Shown in pieces: positions 21,512 to 33,768 of a stretch of 64,000 bases of DNA. The notes under the pieces are model-generated. The model did no database searches, was not told the origin of the DNA, and was given only the letters and a program-made list of their open reading frames with translations. Origin of the DNA: Porites lobata (Eukaryota; Cnidaria; Anthozoa; Scleractinia; Poritidae); assembly GCA_942486035.1 (NCBI GenBank), contig CALNXK010000031.1:640001-704000 (forward strand). Reading direction: 5' to 3'. Within the stretch, counting starts at the first letter, position 1. Each line of letters begins with the position of its first letter. Position numbers and translations under genes: made by a program.

Positions 21512-21640
21512 TGAATTAGCCTTTTGGCATTCAGTTTATCTTGCTGTTGAGCATGCCTAAGAACTCCGGCATAAGTGGTTGTCAACTCGTTCACTTCGGA
21601 TTGTTTCTGTTTGTATGTCTTGTAATCTTCTTCTGCTGCT
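21512..21640 (-). CDS. Possible host exon (Lys/Gln/Glu-rich helix)
   Basis: Minus strand after an AGCAG acceptor: AEEDYKTYKQKQSEVNELTT and TYAGVLRHAQQQDKLNAKR. It has the composition of a real helical exon, but I see no clean donor and no family. Low confidence. Confidence 0.3.
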
Positions 21641-21699
21641 AAGAAGACTAGAGAAAACTTCAAAAATATAGAAACCAAAGCTAAAAAAAGTCAGATCTA

Positions 21700-22970
21700 A
21701 TTTTATAGCTCGAGTATAATTATTTTTGGCACCTACGGTCATATTTTTTCACTGTACTGGTAAAGTTACTTATTTTTGCTGCATAGTTTGATTGTTGTTT
21801 GAAAGACAATCAAACGGATATTACAATCACTTTTGGAGACAAAATAAAATACCCGTAAATCAAATGCCAAAATCAGATTTGGATTTCGTTTTAAAAAAAT
21901 GAACATGTTGCAGGTGTCAATGCAAAGTTGTAAACAACTCAATACAAGCAGTCTGTGAATGTGCGTTTAGGTCCACAAAACTAATTTTTCTTTTGGACAT
22001 CTCATCCAAGCAAAGACTTAAGGCTTACATTGCTTGTCTACGAGTGTACTACAAAATGCTTTGCTACAGTAAGCCTCTGAGAGGCGATTCTGGTAAATTT
22101 ATAGGACGCTAAAATGCAAATAATTCTAAGCTTAAACAACCTGGCTGGGTCCGACTTTTGAATTACAAAATGTTCACGTTTGCCGGCTCTACCTTAAATG
22201 AACATGGTTTTTGAAATGATTTTGTACTATTTTAACCCGAAAATTATGATTGGGTTATAAGGCTTTTCAAACGGACGAAAACTAAGCTAATAAACATGTT
22301 CAATGTAAAAAACTAAGATTTAGTCGCTTTTTCAACTTTGCTTTGTGGGCCGAAAAATTTACCTTTACGCAAGAACAAAAGCAAACAATGAGGCTTTTAT
22401 TCGCCATATTTTCTGAGAATTTTATCTGATTAATTTAAAGTCACTAGCATTGTTTTCGTATAGGAATTTTCCTAATTATATGAGCTTTTAATTTGATAAT
22501 TTTAATACTCTATAAACTTCTCATTTGATAGCTTCACTTTTTTATACACCGATTGAGAAACAAATTCGCTCTCCTTAAATCCTATTTTATGACCTATTTA
22601 TGAGAACTCTAGGTAACATACGAAATGATGTAACCGGACAGGCTTTAACCTCTGGTCCTAATTTATTTTTTCTTCGCAACCCCTAATCAGTTGACGGGCC
22701 GTGGGAGAAAATCGCCACAAAAAGATGCGAAAAAGTTTTCGCTGAGTTTCCTTTACATATTCCGGCTTTTATATACGGGCGTACACCTTACCTGCTTAAA
22801 AATGAAACTGTTGTTCAATTAAGTGTCAGTCAAACTCGGTATAATCTTGACTTGCAAATCCAAATGCAAAGGTTTATTTCGCAGTAGAAGAGCGTGTAAA
22901 CATCATCGAACAACGCAATGTACATTGGCTAATGTGAAACCACGTTTCTTTCAATTTATTTAGCATGCAT
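21700..22970. other. No gene recognised
   Basis: AT-rich. No convincing frames, repeats or RNA genes seen. Confidence 0.45.
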
Positions 22971-22977
22971 TTATCTC

Positions 22978-23207
22978 AATAGGCCATTTTACAGTTATGG
23001 ATGGAAGCGAGGTTGACGGTGACCTTGTTTTGATACAAACCTTCCTGCTTTATTATGTAAATCAAGTTATTCTTATGCTAACTAGTAGTTTCCAAGAACA
23101 ATTTCCATAACAAAGCAGAGAAGGTTTGTATCAAAACAAGGTCAACCTCAGCCTCACATTCACTCGAAGGTTAGGGCACTAAGTCCACAACTGTAAAATG
23201 GTCTATT
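22978..23207. mobile_element. MITE with CCATTTTACAGTT ends, about 230 bp
   Basis: ATAGGCCATTTTACAGTTATGG at the left pairs with CCACAACTGTAAAATGGTCTAT at the right. An inner pair, ACCTTGTTTTGATACAAACC with its complement at 23,123-23,142, extends the hairpin. No coding. Confidence 0.75.
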
Positions 23208-23240
23208 GCACACTCTTGTGAAATTAGCCTCAGACAATGA

Positions 23241-23373
23241 GACCCTGTTTACATGGAGTGGGGGACCCCGGTCTAGTGGGGTAAGTTTCTTTTGTTTTGT
23301 GTCCTCCAGAGCGTGAAAACAAAAGAAACCAACCCCACTAGACCGGGGTCCCCCACTCCATGTAAACAGGCCC
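23241..23373. mobile_element. Short Harbinger-like MITE, 133 bp
   Basis: Near-perfect hairpin: CCTGTTTACATGGAGTGGGG and GGGACCCCGGTCTAGTGGGG versus their complements. The right flank is TAA; the left flank is TGA, possibly an eroded TAA. The terminal sequence matches that of the larger element at 49,390-51,134, so it is probably a deletion derivative of that family. Confidence 0.8.
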
Positions 23374-23379
23374 TAATTA

Positions 23380-24300
23380 GTTGCGACCTTGAACAGACTC
23401 AACAAGCCAATATGAAAATATGTTAAGAGCAAGCTGAGCTCTACATGTTCTATTTCTTTTTCTTTTTTCATATTGCCCTTGCATGTCTTAACATTCCATT
23501 TCTTTTTTGTTACAGGTAACTTCCAGACATGAAGAGGAGATAATTACTTTTCTAGAGAGCAATTCTTTGATACTGTCAGTTATTACTGACGTACTTTGAG
23601 TTAAAAACAAAGAACACAGACACTGGTAATGACACAAAAACATTAATCCCTGGCAAGCCTACAAAACAAGAAAGAGGAACTCAGACTCCTTATCAAAATG
23701 TGAAACAAGATAAAAACAGCCTTTCTAACGTAGGGAAAATTGCGTTAGAGAGATTTTAATTGCAACGTTATATTCAAGCACATTGCATTGTCAAACATCA
23801 TAATTTTAATACTGAATAATGCACAGTGATTTTGGGGCTTAGCTCAGTTTGTAATGAACTTTGAAAGATATTCTATAACCTTGTATTTTTAAAAGCTTTC
23901 ATGGAACATAGATGCATTGTATTATACAATGAAAATAGTCTCTGTCTCTATTTTTACTGATTTCAGTCAATTCCATTTTATTGGCAATGTGAAATGGGAA
24001 TCCTATTAAAGACTCATTAAAAGGGGTGAGGAGTTTTTACAATCCCCCCAACAGGTCATCTCCACGATTACGCTGTTTTATTACTACGGCAGAATCCCTC
24101 AGGGTTTTACTTTCTTGTGAAAATTAGAGCTTTTGTTCTTTAAACGTTGCTGGGACAACCAAATCTATGAAAATGAAAGGAATAGCAATGACGTCATCGT
24201 GTAACCGTACATCAAAAGATAAGCACTGTGATCTGTTTAGTTTTTTTTTATTTTTTAGCCAGGCTTAAAATATCTGTAGATTCAAGGAATTATAACCTGT
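23380..24300. other. No gene recognised
   Basis: A TTTTTTGTTACAG acceptor-like tract at about 23,505-23,516 might open a terminal exon, but only short frames follow. Confidence 0.35.
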
Positions 24301-24304
24301 GCGT

Positions 24305-24780
24305 TGAGAGCATGCCAGAGACCGATTTTGTCATGCCCGGCATGACCCAGATTATGGCACGCCGGGCATTCCAGAGAATTTGGCATGCCGGGCATGCCAG
24401 AAAATTTGGCATGCCCGGCATGCCAGAGATTTTGCTGGGTATGAATTACTTATTACTAGAACCTAGGCTTCTCGCGGCCTGGATGAGAAGGTCACGGAAC
24501 CTCAACTTATGCTTACAGGGCATGCGAAATTCTGTTGCATGCCAATTTCAATGCAAAACCACTCTGGGGCCACCCCCTCTATTATCAGTGAGCAAATCAT
24601 TGACGATAGGCATGGGAAAAATCCTTGCATGCTAACCAGCATTGAAAACGTAGCAGAAATGTCCTCAATTGCTGAGTCATGCCCTTGGGGAGGCTTTAAA
24701 ATACAGAATTTCCTGACATGAATGAGGGAATTTTCCGTAAACAGCCTGTGATCATGCCGGCTAGGGCCTATTGCCTCCGT
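24305..24780. repeat. GGCATGCC-rich palindromic repeat cluster, copy 2
   Basis: Four tandem units of about 32 bp, of the form GGCATGCCGGGCATGCCAGA plus AAATTT-like linker, run from about 24,330 to 24,432. Looser GCATGC motifs continue to about 24,765. The units are self-complementary. The overlapping frame 24,228-24,635 is repeat-derived. Confidence 0.65.
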
Positions 24781-24784
24781 ATTG

Positions 24785-25310
24785 CCCCTTTTTACGGCTA
24801 GCTAGGCTCATTTTTAGGTTCCATGGCCTAAAATGACGAAAAATTCATGCCCTAAATATAAAAAGGCCAAAAACGTCCTCGAAATTTTAGTTTCCAAGCC
24901 GTTTTTTCGACATACAAAATTATATCCTTTTCAAAATCTCAGCCTTGGGTTTATTCTTATCATATTCTTAAAATTTCGCAAATTTCACCTCTATATTCTT
25001 GTAGGATATCTTATAAAGAGTCAATGAGCACACGTTACGATCCCGATAGGTTAGCTAGTATATGTCAGGTTTAATCCTTTATTGTCTGAAACCTATAAAA
25101 AATGTAGCCTTTGTAGCGATCATGATCCTGGTGCTTATCGGAGTTAGCTGACGTACTGCGATATTATATCGAAGAAAGGTTAACTGAAATTTTGCGCTAG
25201 AACAATAATTAAATTAGAAGTCGATAATTGTTTATCGCTTCTACATTTTAATATTCATAGCTTTCATCGTAATTGGATAGGTTACTGTGCTTTTCACAAA
25301 CATGCGAACT
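24785..25310. other. No gene recognised
   Basis: AT-rich sequence with one 64-codon frame I consider accidental. Confidence 0.4.
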
Positions 25311-25314
25311 CTAA

Positions 25315-25748
25315 GGGTGCGTTCGATTGGGAAATCTGGATTTAGATTTTAAAATCCAGATTTCGGTTTGCAATCGAACGCGAAATCTGGAAACGGATTT
25401 CAACGCTGAGACATTTGGTTTTGGATTTTCCTTTCTACCGTTCGATTGGGAAATCCGAAAAAAGATTTGAAAAACTGTCCTTAGGAACAGCGGTCTTGCA
25501 TGCGCAAGCATAATAAGAAGTAAGGAAGACCGCTTTTCACGAGAATAATTTTGCAAATCCTTTTTCGGATTTTCCAATCGAATGGTAAAAGGGAAATCCA
25601 TGAAATCCGAATTTAGATTTCTTAATTGAAATCCACCCTGAAGACGGATTTGTAGGAGGTCAAACCGTTTTCGGATTTCGCGTTCGATTGCAAAATCCGA
25701 AATCCGGATTTCAAAATCTTAATCCGGATTCCCCAATCGAACGGAACC
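25315..25748. mobile_element. Harbinger-like MITE, 434 bp, TAA target
   Basis: Ends GGGTGCGTTCGATTGGGAA and its imperfect complement TTCCCCAATCGAACGGAACC. Flanked by TAA (25,312-25,314 and 25,749-25,751), the TWA target of PIF/Harbinger. Internally it repeats GAAATCCGGATTT-like palindromes and AATCGAACGCGAAATC. No coding. Confidence 0.8.
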
Positions 25749-26106
25749 TAAAGTTCATAAGCCGCCTTCGCAATTGCGTTTTTCGCTACCGTCAATCATA
25801 ATTACAATCAGGAGCAACGAACCATGAAACACAGAGACACACAAAACAGATCGAAATCCACCAATCACAAATCACAAACCATTACCTTTTGAAACCGTCA
25901 AAGGAAAGTTTTGTTTCCTAAAAGGTCCGTTAAGATGATTGACGGCCGGCGAAAAACGCAATCGTCAGTTGCCTTTTGAACATCAAAATTCCCAAGTTGG
26001 TGCAAAGTGCAGTAACTACTTTGCTAAAGAATCTAGAGTTGAGGTTCTGTTTTATTGGTATAACGGAGACCTGGCTTCGAGAGTCATCGCATCATACCGA
26101 TATTTA

Positions 26107-26254
26107 GCAATTAATGAATGAGGCTGAGTAGGATATGAAGAATTAAGCAGATCAAGGAGGGTGTTATCCACCGAAGTCGAAGGCCGAGGTGGATAACACC
26201 CTCCGAGATCTGCTGAATTCTTCATATCCTACGAAAGCCGAATTCATTAATTGC
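26107..26254. mobile_element. Perfect-arm hairpin MITE, 148 bp
   Basis: GCAATTAATGAAT, GGATATGAAGAATT, AGCAGATC and GAGGGTGTTATCCACC on the left are mirrored on the right. The loop is only about 18 bp. Confidence 0.75.
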
Positions 26255-26606
26255 TTTATTATTCATTCAAAATAATTCTTAGTTTAAAAACTAACACATG
26301 CTTACCTGTATTGATGTTAAGTTCATCTTTGATAGTGTACCTTTAGGTTTGTCCAGCTCCTCAAATATTCTCCAAATAGCAGCTGTCGCCGTCCGAGTTG
26401 TCTTTTTGCTGTTTTTGCTATGTTTTTTTGCTATTATCACGCCTAGTTCCAGCTGTAGTTTTTACACTTAAAACGAGTGAAGTGTCCTCCATTTTTATTT
26501 TCACAACCAAAACTACTCATTTTCTTGTTAAAGTCAAAATTCTTCCAAACTAGCTACAACCTTATAACCACTTTACGATAACCACCTTACGACGACTACT
26601 TCCTAA

Positions 26607-26690
26607 TGCCAAGGACAAAAACAAACCGGGGGACAGACAGGGAGCAGTATACAAGATCAAATACTTCGGCTGCCAGGTTACTTCAATGTG
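26607..26690 (+). pseudogene. Penelope-like element fragment, GIY-YIG lead-in
   Basis: Reads AKDKNKPGDRQGAVYKIK, the stretch that precedes the GIY-YIG nuclease in Penelope-like elements. It is cut off immediately where the duplicated exon block begins. A matching fragment lies at 62,930-63,035. Confidence 0.55.
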
Positions 26691-28510
26691 ATAAAATTCA
26701 TCAAGCGTTTGCATAGAGGTGAAAGAAAAGCAGAATGGCATCTTTGTTTTACAGTTATTGTTTTTCTTGCCTTATCAAAGGTGTATAAGAAATCAGCTAT
26801 TCCACCAATCGAGTAAATCGAAATCAACGTTTTTCGTGAAATGACTGTCCTTTCGAAACTCCCATGACACTTATTTGGACAACTGAGTTTGTATTCGCGG
26901 CATGAACATTGCTGTATCTTAGTAATTTTACGTTTGAGTAGTCAGTTAGCTGACATTCCGTATGTTCATATTCTCCATGACATGACGCAAACAAGTGTAT
27001 GGTTGAATGATCGACATAACATCTGTTTTTATAAAGCCAAAAGGAAATGGCGGCTGAGATACGAAAGCTTTCTGCCGTTCTTTTTTTCGTAGACTGTGCC
27101 TTCTTTGTGCCCCAAGAGAGTGGTGGAATTTTGTTAGATCCAACCTTAATTGGGAGAGAGTTGCAGTCGTTTGCCAATGGTGCTCTTGGAGTGGATGACC
27201 TTCAAGTAAGACTGCTACATGTTTGCTAATTTCAGCTTTTACTGATCTTTAACTAACAACCGAAATATTCAATGATCAGTCTTCTTTCAGGTGTATTACA
27301 CACCATGACGTTAAGCTCAGTTCGATAAGTTGACAAAGTTAATTACTCGTGCAAATCTGAACTGCAGACTGTGCGTGGGAAGTTCATTGGGCTCCATTTT
27401 GCGACATGCGAACAGGGAAGCTCGGGATTAATTTCGCTTTGTGGTTTTAGATTTTAGTGTACAAAACAAATCGACACGGCAAACCACCTTTATAGAGACT
27501 AAAGACTAAACGTCGCTTGGAAAGTGAATTCCCGTTCTTTCAATCTCCTTCTCGAATATTTCAACTTACTTATTAATAATACGTATTTCAAGTGCTGGCG
27601 AAATCTCCTGGATCCTGTATCCACGTTCACAAAGAGAAATTTCTTCGTAGCCTTTTAACTTTCCTATTAAAAGTGAAATTAGTCGTTTTTACGTCGGAGC
27701 CGTGCAGTGACGGCCGACAGGAATGTAAAAAAAAAGAGTGTTGTAAATGCTGAGTTGTTGTTTTACCTACTGCTTTAATTTCTTGAACCGTCCTTGTTGT
27801 CGTCGCTGTTGTTGGATTTTAAGGTCCCTTCTTACTGAAAACGGCGACAGCACTGATAAACGGTGTCGGCGAATATATTACATTATGTAGTCATATGTAA
27901 TCTCATATACGCAACGGTCTACCTTAAAAAACGTATTGGGCTTTTTTCTAGCTGGTAAGGACCAATATCTGTTGGCGGAATTCCTGAATTTTTTTAATGC
28001 CTGACTGAAACCATGATATCAGTGTCGGATCTACTAATTTAAAGTTTAATATGTTTCCTTTTTTTAATACATTGAAGGATACTAGTAAGTGATTCAGTCA
28101 GAACTGAACTAAAATGTGCAGGAAATCAGAGCGAAAGTATTGGAATTACAGCGTTAACGGTGCTCGTTAACGGTGGTGGTAATCGGATTCGATATTTGTA
28201 GTTTAACTCACTTCAAATTTAGGCTGACTAAACCCTTAATGAGTAAAAATAACTCGAAGTATTGTTTATACTTATTTCCTATTTTTTTTAATGGTTCGCT
28301 TAAAGGGACACTGGTCATCGTCATCCGTGTGCGACCATGTATGGTCATATTAAAAACGATATGGTGGATGAACGCGTCATAAAGCTTCTAGAGGAGTAAG
28401 TTCACCGTTGGAGTAAGCCAAAAGACAAACAGCTAGCTTATTTTCTCTTGATTAAGCTAAAAACTGAGAGCTGATTCTTCTCGCAAAGGACAAAATTGCG
28501 ACCTAAGATC
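26690..28510 (+). repeat. Duplicated block A carrying a signal-peptide exon
   Basis: Matches 56,935-60,240 in the same orientation. Anchors are CAAGCGTTTGC(C)ATAGAGGTGA, the exon, GTATTGGGC(C)TTTTTT(C)TAGCTGG, GGTGGTAATCGGATT, and GAGCTGATTCTTCT followed by GCGAAGGACAAA-like sequence. The second copy is longer because of later insertions at 58,506-60,142. Partial copies begin at 63,035. Confidence 0.8.
27047..27205 (+). CDS. First coding exon of a secreted-protein family, copy A
   Basis: 53 codons from ATG in good context (GGAAATGG) to a GTAAGA donor at 27,206, phase 0. It encodes MAAEIRKLSAVLFFVDCAFF, a signal peptide, then GGILLDPTLIGRELQSFANG and ALGVDDLQ. Cleavage is likely near VPQESG. 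Three other copies (57,263; 63,373; 63,717) have the same length, the same donor and no stop or indel. This copy has an Asp inside the hydrophobic core, unlike the others, so its signal may be weaker. I do not recognise the family. No later exon is identifiable before the transposon at 29,138. Confidence 0.65.
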
Positions 28511-28695
28511 ATACGGCTATATTAAGTTGACTGTAAAAATCACGGATTGAAAATGACGTTTCGACCGATCTTCGGTGATTTTCAAGCAAGTAAAAAAGAT
28601 ATATATGTGTAAGGTGTAAAAATATGTTAAGAACTATAAAAAATGTTTGAAAATGATTTAAGAATAAAATAACGCATGCAGAAAAAGAACAACAA
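27206..28695. other. Intron or remnant after exon A
   Basis: Similar to the region after exon B but without a conserved open frame between the two. Near 28,299 CTTAAAGGGACACTGGTCAT resembles the end of the TTAA element at 54,483, so a broken copy of that family may lie here. Confidence 0.4.
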
Positions 28696-28699
28696 TAGG

Positions 28700-29095
28700 A
28701 GCTAATTAAAAGTGCTGTTTAAAAACTTTTGTCTCAGTTCATTAATAAAAAACTTATCAAACACCAGGCAATCAAATTTGCTTTTACAGTTCCTTAAAAT
28801 GCTAAAATTATTACTAAGATCTTTAGGTGCTGAAGAATGTTTAACACGGAAGTGCTGGCCGATGGATGAACTTGCTCTCTTGAGTTCGTCAATTCGCTGG
28901 CGTAAGTAGGGCACAGGTCACATTCAAATTTGTAAACAAGACATTGCTGGTTGACAAGAGGTGGCTTAGCTTCTCGCAAACACTGGAGACAAGGTCGTGT
29001 GAATTTTGTGACTCAAATCCTGAAGCTGACGTCGAACAATGTCAGCCGAGGACTGGTCTTTAAATGGTAAAATAACACGAACAGGGTCAGGTGAA
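28700..29095 (-). pseudogene. Penelope-like retroelement, C-terminal fragment
   Basis: Minus strand 29,075 onward reads PDPVRVILPFKDQSSADIVR and RQLQDLSHKIHTTLSPVF. After frameshifts it reads SSIGQHFRVKHSSAPKDLSN, then SKFDCLVFDKFFINELRQKF. These are the end of the RT-linked region and the C-terminal part of the GIY-YIG nuclease of Penelope-like elements. At least two frame changes and stops near 28,970 and 28,910. It abuts the TTAA transposon, which inserted just upstream of it in its own orientation. Confidence 0.7.
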
Positions 29096-30373
29096 TCAGA
29101 AACAGCCGCGAGCGATGAAACAGGTTATAGTAATTAAGAGCTCATGACTGTAAATATCGAGAATCGCTGGCCAGGCTAAAAAAATCGAAAATTCTGATAA
29201 TTTACCTGGAAAACCCTTTTAGGGAGATACATTCCAAAAAAATATTTCAAAGTTTGAAAAATCAAATGTTTCCGAGAAAATGGGGAAAAACGAAAATTCG
29301 GGTTTTTATCTAATTAATTATGCAAAAAATACAGTGAAATTGACCAACTTTAGTGTGCTAGTACTGAAGAAGGATGTTTCGTAAGAAATCGGGGGTGCTT
29401 TTACTTCAAAATATAATTCATTTGATTTTTATTTGTGGCATTTTAAGAAGCTTTGGTTTAATTTTAAAATTCACGTGATTTTTCAACAAAGTGCTGTCAA
29501 ACGCTTGTTGAAAAAAGCGAAAAATCGCGTAACTTCAAGCCTTCAAAACGCGTCTTGGCATGTGTGACATCATGTCAAACTACATGCTGGCACAAAGTTT
29601 GGTCCTTATACTCAAATAATATGAAATAAAAAATCTGGGTAATCCAGAAACGTGCCTGCAAAATGAAAGCGTTTTCGTCGCACTGTGGCCAAGGTCAGGA
29701 ATTTGCATGATGCAAATCAGTTGTAGAAATCGTACTTGAGAGCTACGAAGTAAACAAGATAGTTAAAGACGGTTAAAAAATTCTTAGATATGGAAATGAT
29801 ATGAAATTATACGATATAAAATCCGTAGACATTGCTGAACAGGGCTGTAAATTGATATGTAGATACGATAATTTGAATTGCAGGAGACTGTTAATGTTGA
29901 CTCGCTATTTCAACAGCACTACACCTAACTATGGAGAAGGGCCGCTGTTTTGTTCACCATTTAATGATTTTTGTTGACTAGGTGTTTATTATGGACATCA
30001 TTCTTAGTGGAATAGCAACGTTTTCTGCAACTGCGATAATATTTTTCAGGTTGTGATATATCTTGGATATCTTGAAAAAAGTTATGTTAGTAAACAAAGT
30101 CACGCAACACCGCAAGCTTCTGCTGTGTAGTTTTTCACCTCAAGGTCCTCAAGTTAGCAGCCCAACTTTTTTTTTTCGCTATTTACTCTTATCTTTTTCT
30201 GAAAAATGGCCACATTTATGTCATAAAACGTGATAAAAAGGACTTAAGTCACGTTAGCAATCATGCCGTGTTGCAGTCTGGGCGATAATTTTCTATGATG
30301 CAATCACGGTCTTTTTCTTAAAGGTAAACACGTGCGAGGTTTTTCACAGAGCATAAGCCATAAAAAGAAAACG

Positions 30374-30564
30374 ATGTCATTCTGTAGCTTTGCTTCTCTT
30401 CTTGGGGGGGGCTTGTGGTGCAAGTTCTGAAAATCCAAACGTGGCTGACTTTGTCGAATTGAAAGACCGTACTAGGGATGTTACAGCTCACCTGAAGTGT
30501 TGTAACATTTTGACGGATGTTGAAAGCGTCAACAACGAAAGGAAATTATTACTCACACGGGCAG
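30374..30564 (+). pseudogene. Inverted copy of transposase exon 1
   Basis: Same as 40,457-40,646 but one base longer (191 versus 190), because the G run at about 30,403 has eight Gs instead of seven. That shifts the frame. ATG and the GTTAGT donor are kept. Confidence 0.85.
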
Positions 30565-30668
30565 GTTAGTAAAGATCATTTTGATTTACAATTTTCGATT
30601 ACAACATGAATACATACCCACTATTCACTTCTACAGCATTAATTTACTAATTAAGTTTTCTTTACCAG

Positions 30669-30887
30669 GGATTTTCATCGCACAGGAATGTCAGTTGGAT
30701 ATGACGGTATGCCCTAAACACAGAGACGCGTACGGTACTCGCTGGCGAACAGGCAAGACTAGATGTTGCGTTCCAGCAGAAGTTGCGGGTCACAAGTCGG
30801 CAACCTGTTCAGGTGATCGTGGAATTGACAGAAAACAATCTTGTTTTGTTTTTAAAGAAACTGGAATGCTCGTCCCAGTTGGGTCGC
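30669..30887 (+). pseudogene. Inverted copy of transposase exon 2
   Basis: 219 bp, the same length as the right-arm exon. Reads QECQLDMTVCPKHRDAYGTR through GMLVPVGS, with acceptor TTTACCAG and donor GTAAGT intact. Small substitutions (for example QLDM for QLHM). Confidence 0.85.
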
Positions 30888-31429
30888 GTAAGTGTAGTCA
30901 AACCTTACATTACTTTAGTAGGAAAAGTATGTAAAATTAATCTAATACACTCTTATTGCTTTGACCCTCTTTCACAAATGAAACGGACGCAATGTGCGCA
31001 AGAGGATGAGGAACACCAACAAACGGCCGATATTGCAGACAATTAACTCAGTGGTCTCTCTCCTTGCCTAAAGTATCGCTGGAAATTCTCCTGCGGAGCA
31101 AATAGCCGACCGAAGAGCCATATAGGGATGGAACAGGGGGTCACCTGCCGCGTTCCGTACGAGTATCTTGCATTCCCGGCTTCCGCCCCTTTTTACTTGG
31201 CTTCCTTCCTTTATCCATTCTTCGATTGCGAAATATTTAAAAGCATTGTTGCGCGATTTCCTCTCCTGCCCCCTATTCTCCCGGGTTCCCACCCCGAATT
31301 ATCCCCTTGCAGGTTAGCTTAAAGAACGAGTGAGCGTTAATGAGTGAGAAGGACTTAAAATACCACCGCTTCTATTACCATGCTAATGTATCCGTGCATA
31401 ACTCTTCTCTGTTTCTTTTTCCTCTATAG

Positions 31430-31569
31430 CCATTTGCAGGCAATGCAGGGATCATCTGGGTAAAATGATGTTGTCTACTTCTACGGACTCTACAGAAACT
31501 GCCTTATCTTCACCAACAGTTGTTGTTGAACCCGTGTCCGTACAGAAAAGACAGGAAACGTTTTTATCG
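31430..31569 (+). pseudogene. Inverted copy of transposase exon 3
   Basis: 140 bp between a CTCTATAG acceptor and GTAATT donor, identical in length to the right-arm exon. Encodes ICRQCRDHLGKMM and a Ser/Thr-rich linker. It shows the empty site of the Harbinger-like insertion found at 39,012-39,620 just upstream in the other arm. Confidence 0.82.
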
Positions 31570-31669
31570 GTAATTGTCGTTTAAACAGATAGGCAGTCTA
31601 TAGGTTTAATCAGTATCCTGCGTTAGTTTGCGATCATTTAATTAGTTTTCATATTTTTCCCTGCTATAG

Positions 31670-33328
31670 GAAGCCGAGGCAAGTAGTATAGAAGATATAT
31701 GTGACAATGTAAAACACCTTTCATTTGACGACAGCTACATTTTTGGGTCATCCGAAACCACAAGTACAACTAGCTCCGGTGAAGTGGTTCTTCGTGCCAA
31801 CAAACCTTTAAGCCTGCTTAATGAATTCCTTTCTGAGTGTGACGTAAAAACGGTTGATAATCCACAATTCGAGTGGTTAAAGAGTGCTGATAGAACTAAA
31901 CGAAGGTACATACAACACACTAGAGATATCATCATCGCAGTGTTGAAGGTGGTGTCCCCCGAAAACGCAGGTTATCTTTGGTCGGCACTCCAAGCAACAA
32001 GGGCTGTCAATGATGAGCTTGGTGCAGAGGGTATAATGCTCCCATCCCAACGACTTTACCTCGAGGCCATAGCAGAAACGTACAAAAATGCCGGCAGCTG
32101 GGACACGCGGAGACAAATCCTCTCAATTATGACTGCCACTGCGAGTTTTTCTACCATACGAGAATTTATTCCCGGTCTGTCCCAGTATAGATACACTGTG
32201 GCAAACTTACATCGTCTTCAGCACGGAGTAGCGACACCCGTTCCTGTGCAGCCTTCAGCGAGGATACGGATAGACGAGGCGCAACTTGACCATTTTTTGC
32301 AGTTCATTACAAGCCCACATATTGTTCAAGATATGCCTTTTGGTCAAAAGAGTTTTCGCCTGTCCAACGGTAATGTATTGGAAGTACCAAATGTGATTCG
32401 GTGTGTAATACCAGAGTGAATTGCTGTTCAATATGAGCAGTATTGCAAAGAAGTCGGATTCACCCCTTTCAGTAAAAGAACAATACTGCGTGTATTAGCT
32501 GCTTGTAGCGCGACGGTCAGAAAGAGCCTCCAGGGACTGGACTATTTTGCAGCCGATGGAGCCTCTGCATTTGACAAGATGATTGCACTCCTAAATCAAC
32601 TTAAAGGCCTGGTTAGCCTGCAGTGCTGGCGTTTTCTGTGAGCGCGCAATTTGCTCGCGAAAGTGCCATGTTGAAAATTCCCTAATAGAGGAGGAGGTGG
32701 GGCGAGTCAAAGGGAGCGGAGAGGGGGCGGGGAGAGAGAAGAGAAAACGCCTGCCCGAAAACACTGTGAAAATGAGAAACACCCCCTAATTAGACGCGCG
32801 TGACCGCTCTTCCGGAAATGAGTAGCCGACAATAACAAAACAACCAAACAGTCGCTCCAGTCCAAAGAAAAACAAGCTGGAGTTTCTCATTGTGTAGTAC
32901 ACGCGACATTCCCAGCCGCTCCAATTCCAAAAGACTGACGGAATAAACAATACAGTTTTACACTTAATTGTCAGGCATCAATCTACTTTCCTATGCCGCA
33001 CCAATCAGGAGCTCCGTTTGCCAGCGTACGGAGTTTCCCAAAAGAACAATGATATGGGGCAGGCGTATTTTTTGTCTCCCCTCCCCCTCCCCCCTTTCCT
33101 TCTTTCGCCCTCACACCAACCGTAAGGGTTACTATTTGTACTCTCCCCAATCTTCCACTGTCATAAAATCAAAGATGGCGGCTACAACAATATTACGAAC
33201 ACGAACAAGGTTTCGCCCACCCAAAATACGCCTGCACTGCAGGCTAAGGCCTGGTTGAAGATACCACGCTAGGAGGATCGCAGAAAATGCTCAAGAACTC
33301 AAAACTTTTCCTAAAGGCGGACTTCAAG
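31670..33328 (+). pseudogene. Inverted copy of transposase exon 4, with a stop and a MITE insertion
   Basis: Removing the MITE and one target duplication (642 bp) leaves 1,017 bp, exactly the length of exon 4 in the right arm. TGA at 32,417-32,419 replaces CGA (Arg). The rest is nearly identical (few amino acid changes such as MTATASF for MAATASF). The donor GTAAGA at 33,329 is intact, but no exon 5 follows on this strand. Confidence 0.88.
32614..33246. mobile_element. MITE, 633 bp, inserted in the left arm only
   Basis: Ends TAGCCTGCAGTGCTGGCGT and its complement (ACGCCTGCACTGCAGGCTA). The 9 bp target duplication is AGGCCTGGT (32,605-32,613 and 33,247-33,255). The right arm at about 37,793-37,805 has the uninterrupted site. 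A 9 bp duplication suits a Mutator-like transposase. No coding. Confidence 0.9.
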
Positions 33329-33768
33329 GTAAGACATTGCTTAAAGAAATAATAGTCCAGTTTCAAGTTTGCTGTGACCACTGAATGAAAGAACTGAAGA
33401 AGCATTTTTTTACAGGCTTAGCCTCCATCTGAAATTCCCATCTAACGAGAAGACCTGTTTGTTACTCCATCTATTGTGTATCTTTAAATTTCAAACACTG
33501 ACTTGCCGGAATTTGTGGATATTTCATTTTATGTCTAGGCTAACCTTGTATGAATGCGTCGGTAATGTTTGTATGGCTTTGTATTCAGCGGTAACTTTAA
33601 ATTCGAAAATGAACTATTGACAGGTTTTTAAAGTTCATCAACTCCTTTTTTTCTCTCCCTTTTATTGATTTCAGGGTCTGTGATTTTCTCTGCCCCAACC
33701 CTAGTCATCCATGCTACTTTTATAACTTTAGACTGCGAGAAGTCTCTTATTTTTCTTTGCCAAGTTAC

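Larger units (their letters stand above)
29138..33768 (+). repeat. Left arm of the giant palindrome
   Basis: Reverse complement of 37,281-41,882 apart from the private insertion 32,614-33,246 and scattered substitutions. The inner edge is at GCCAAGTTAC, after which left (CTTTGCC) and right diverge. Differences seen include a G8 versus G7 run in exon 1 and TGA versus CGA in exon 4. Confidence 0.92.
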
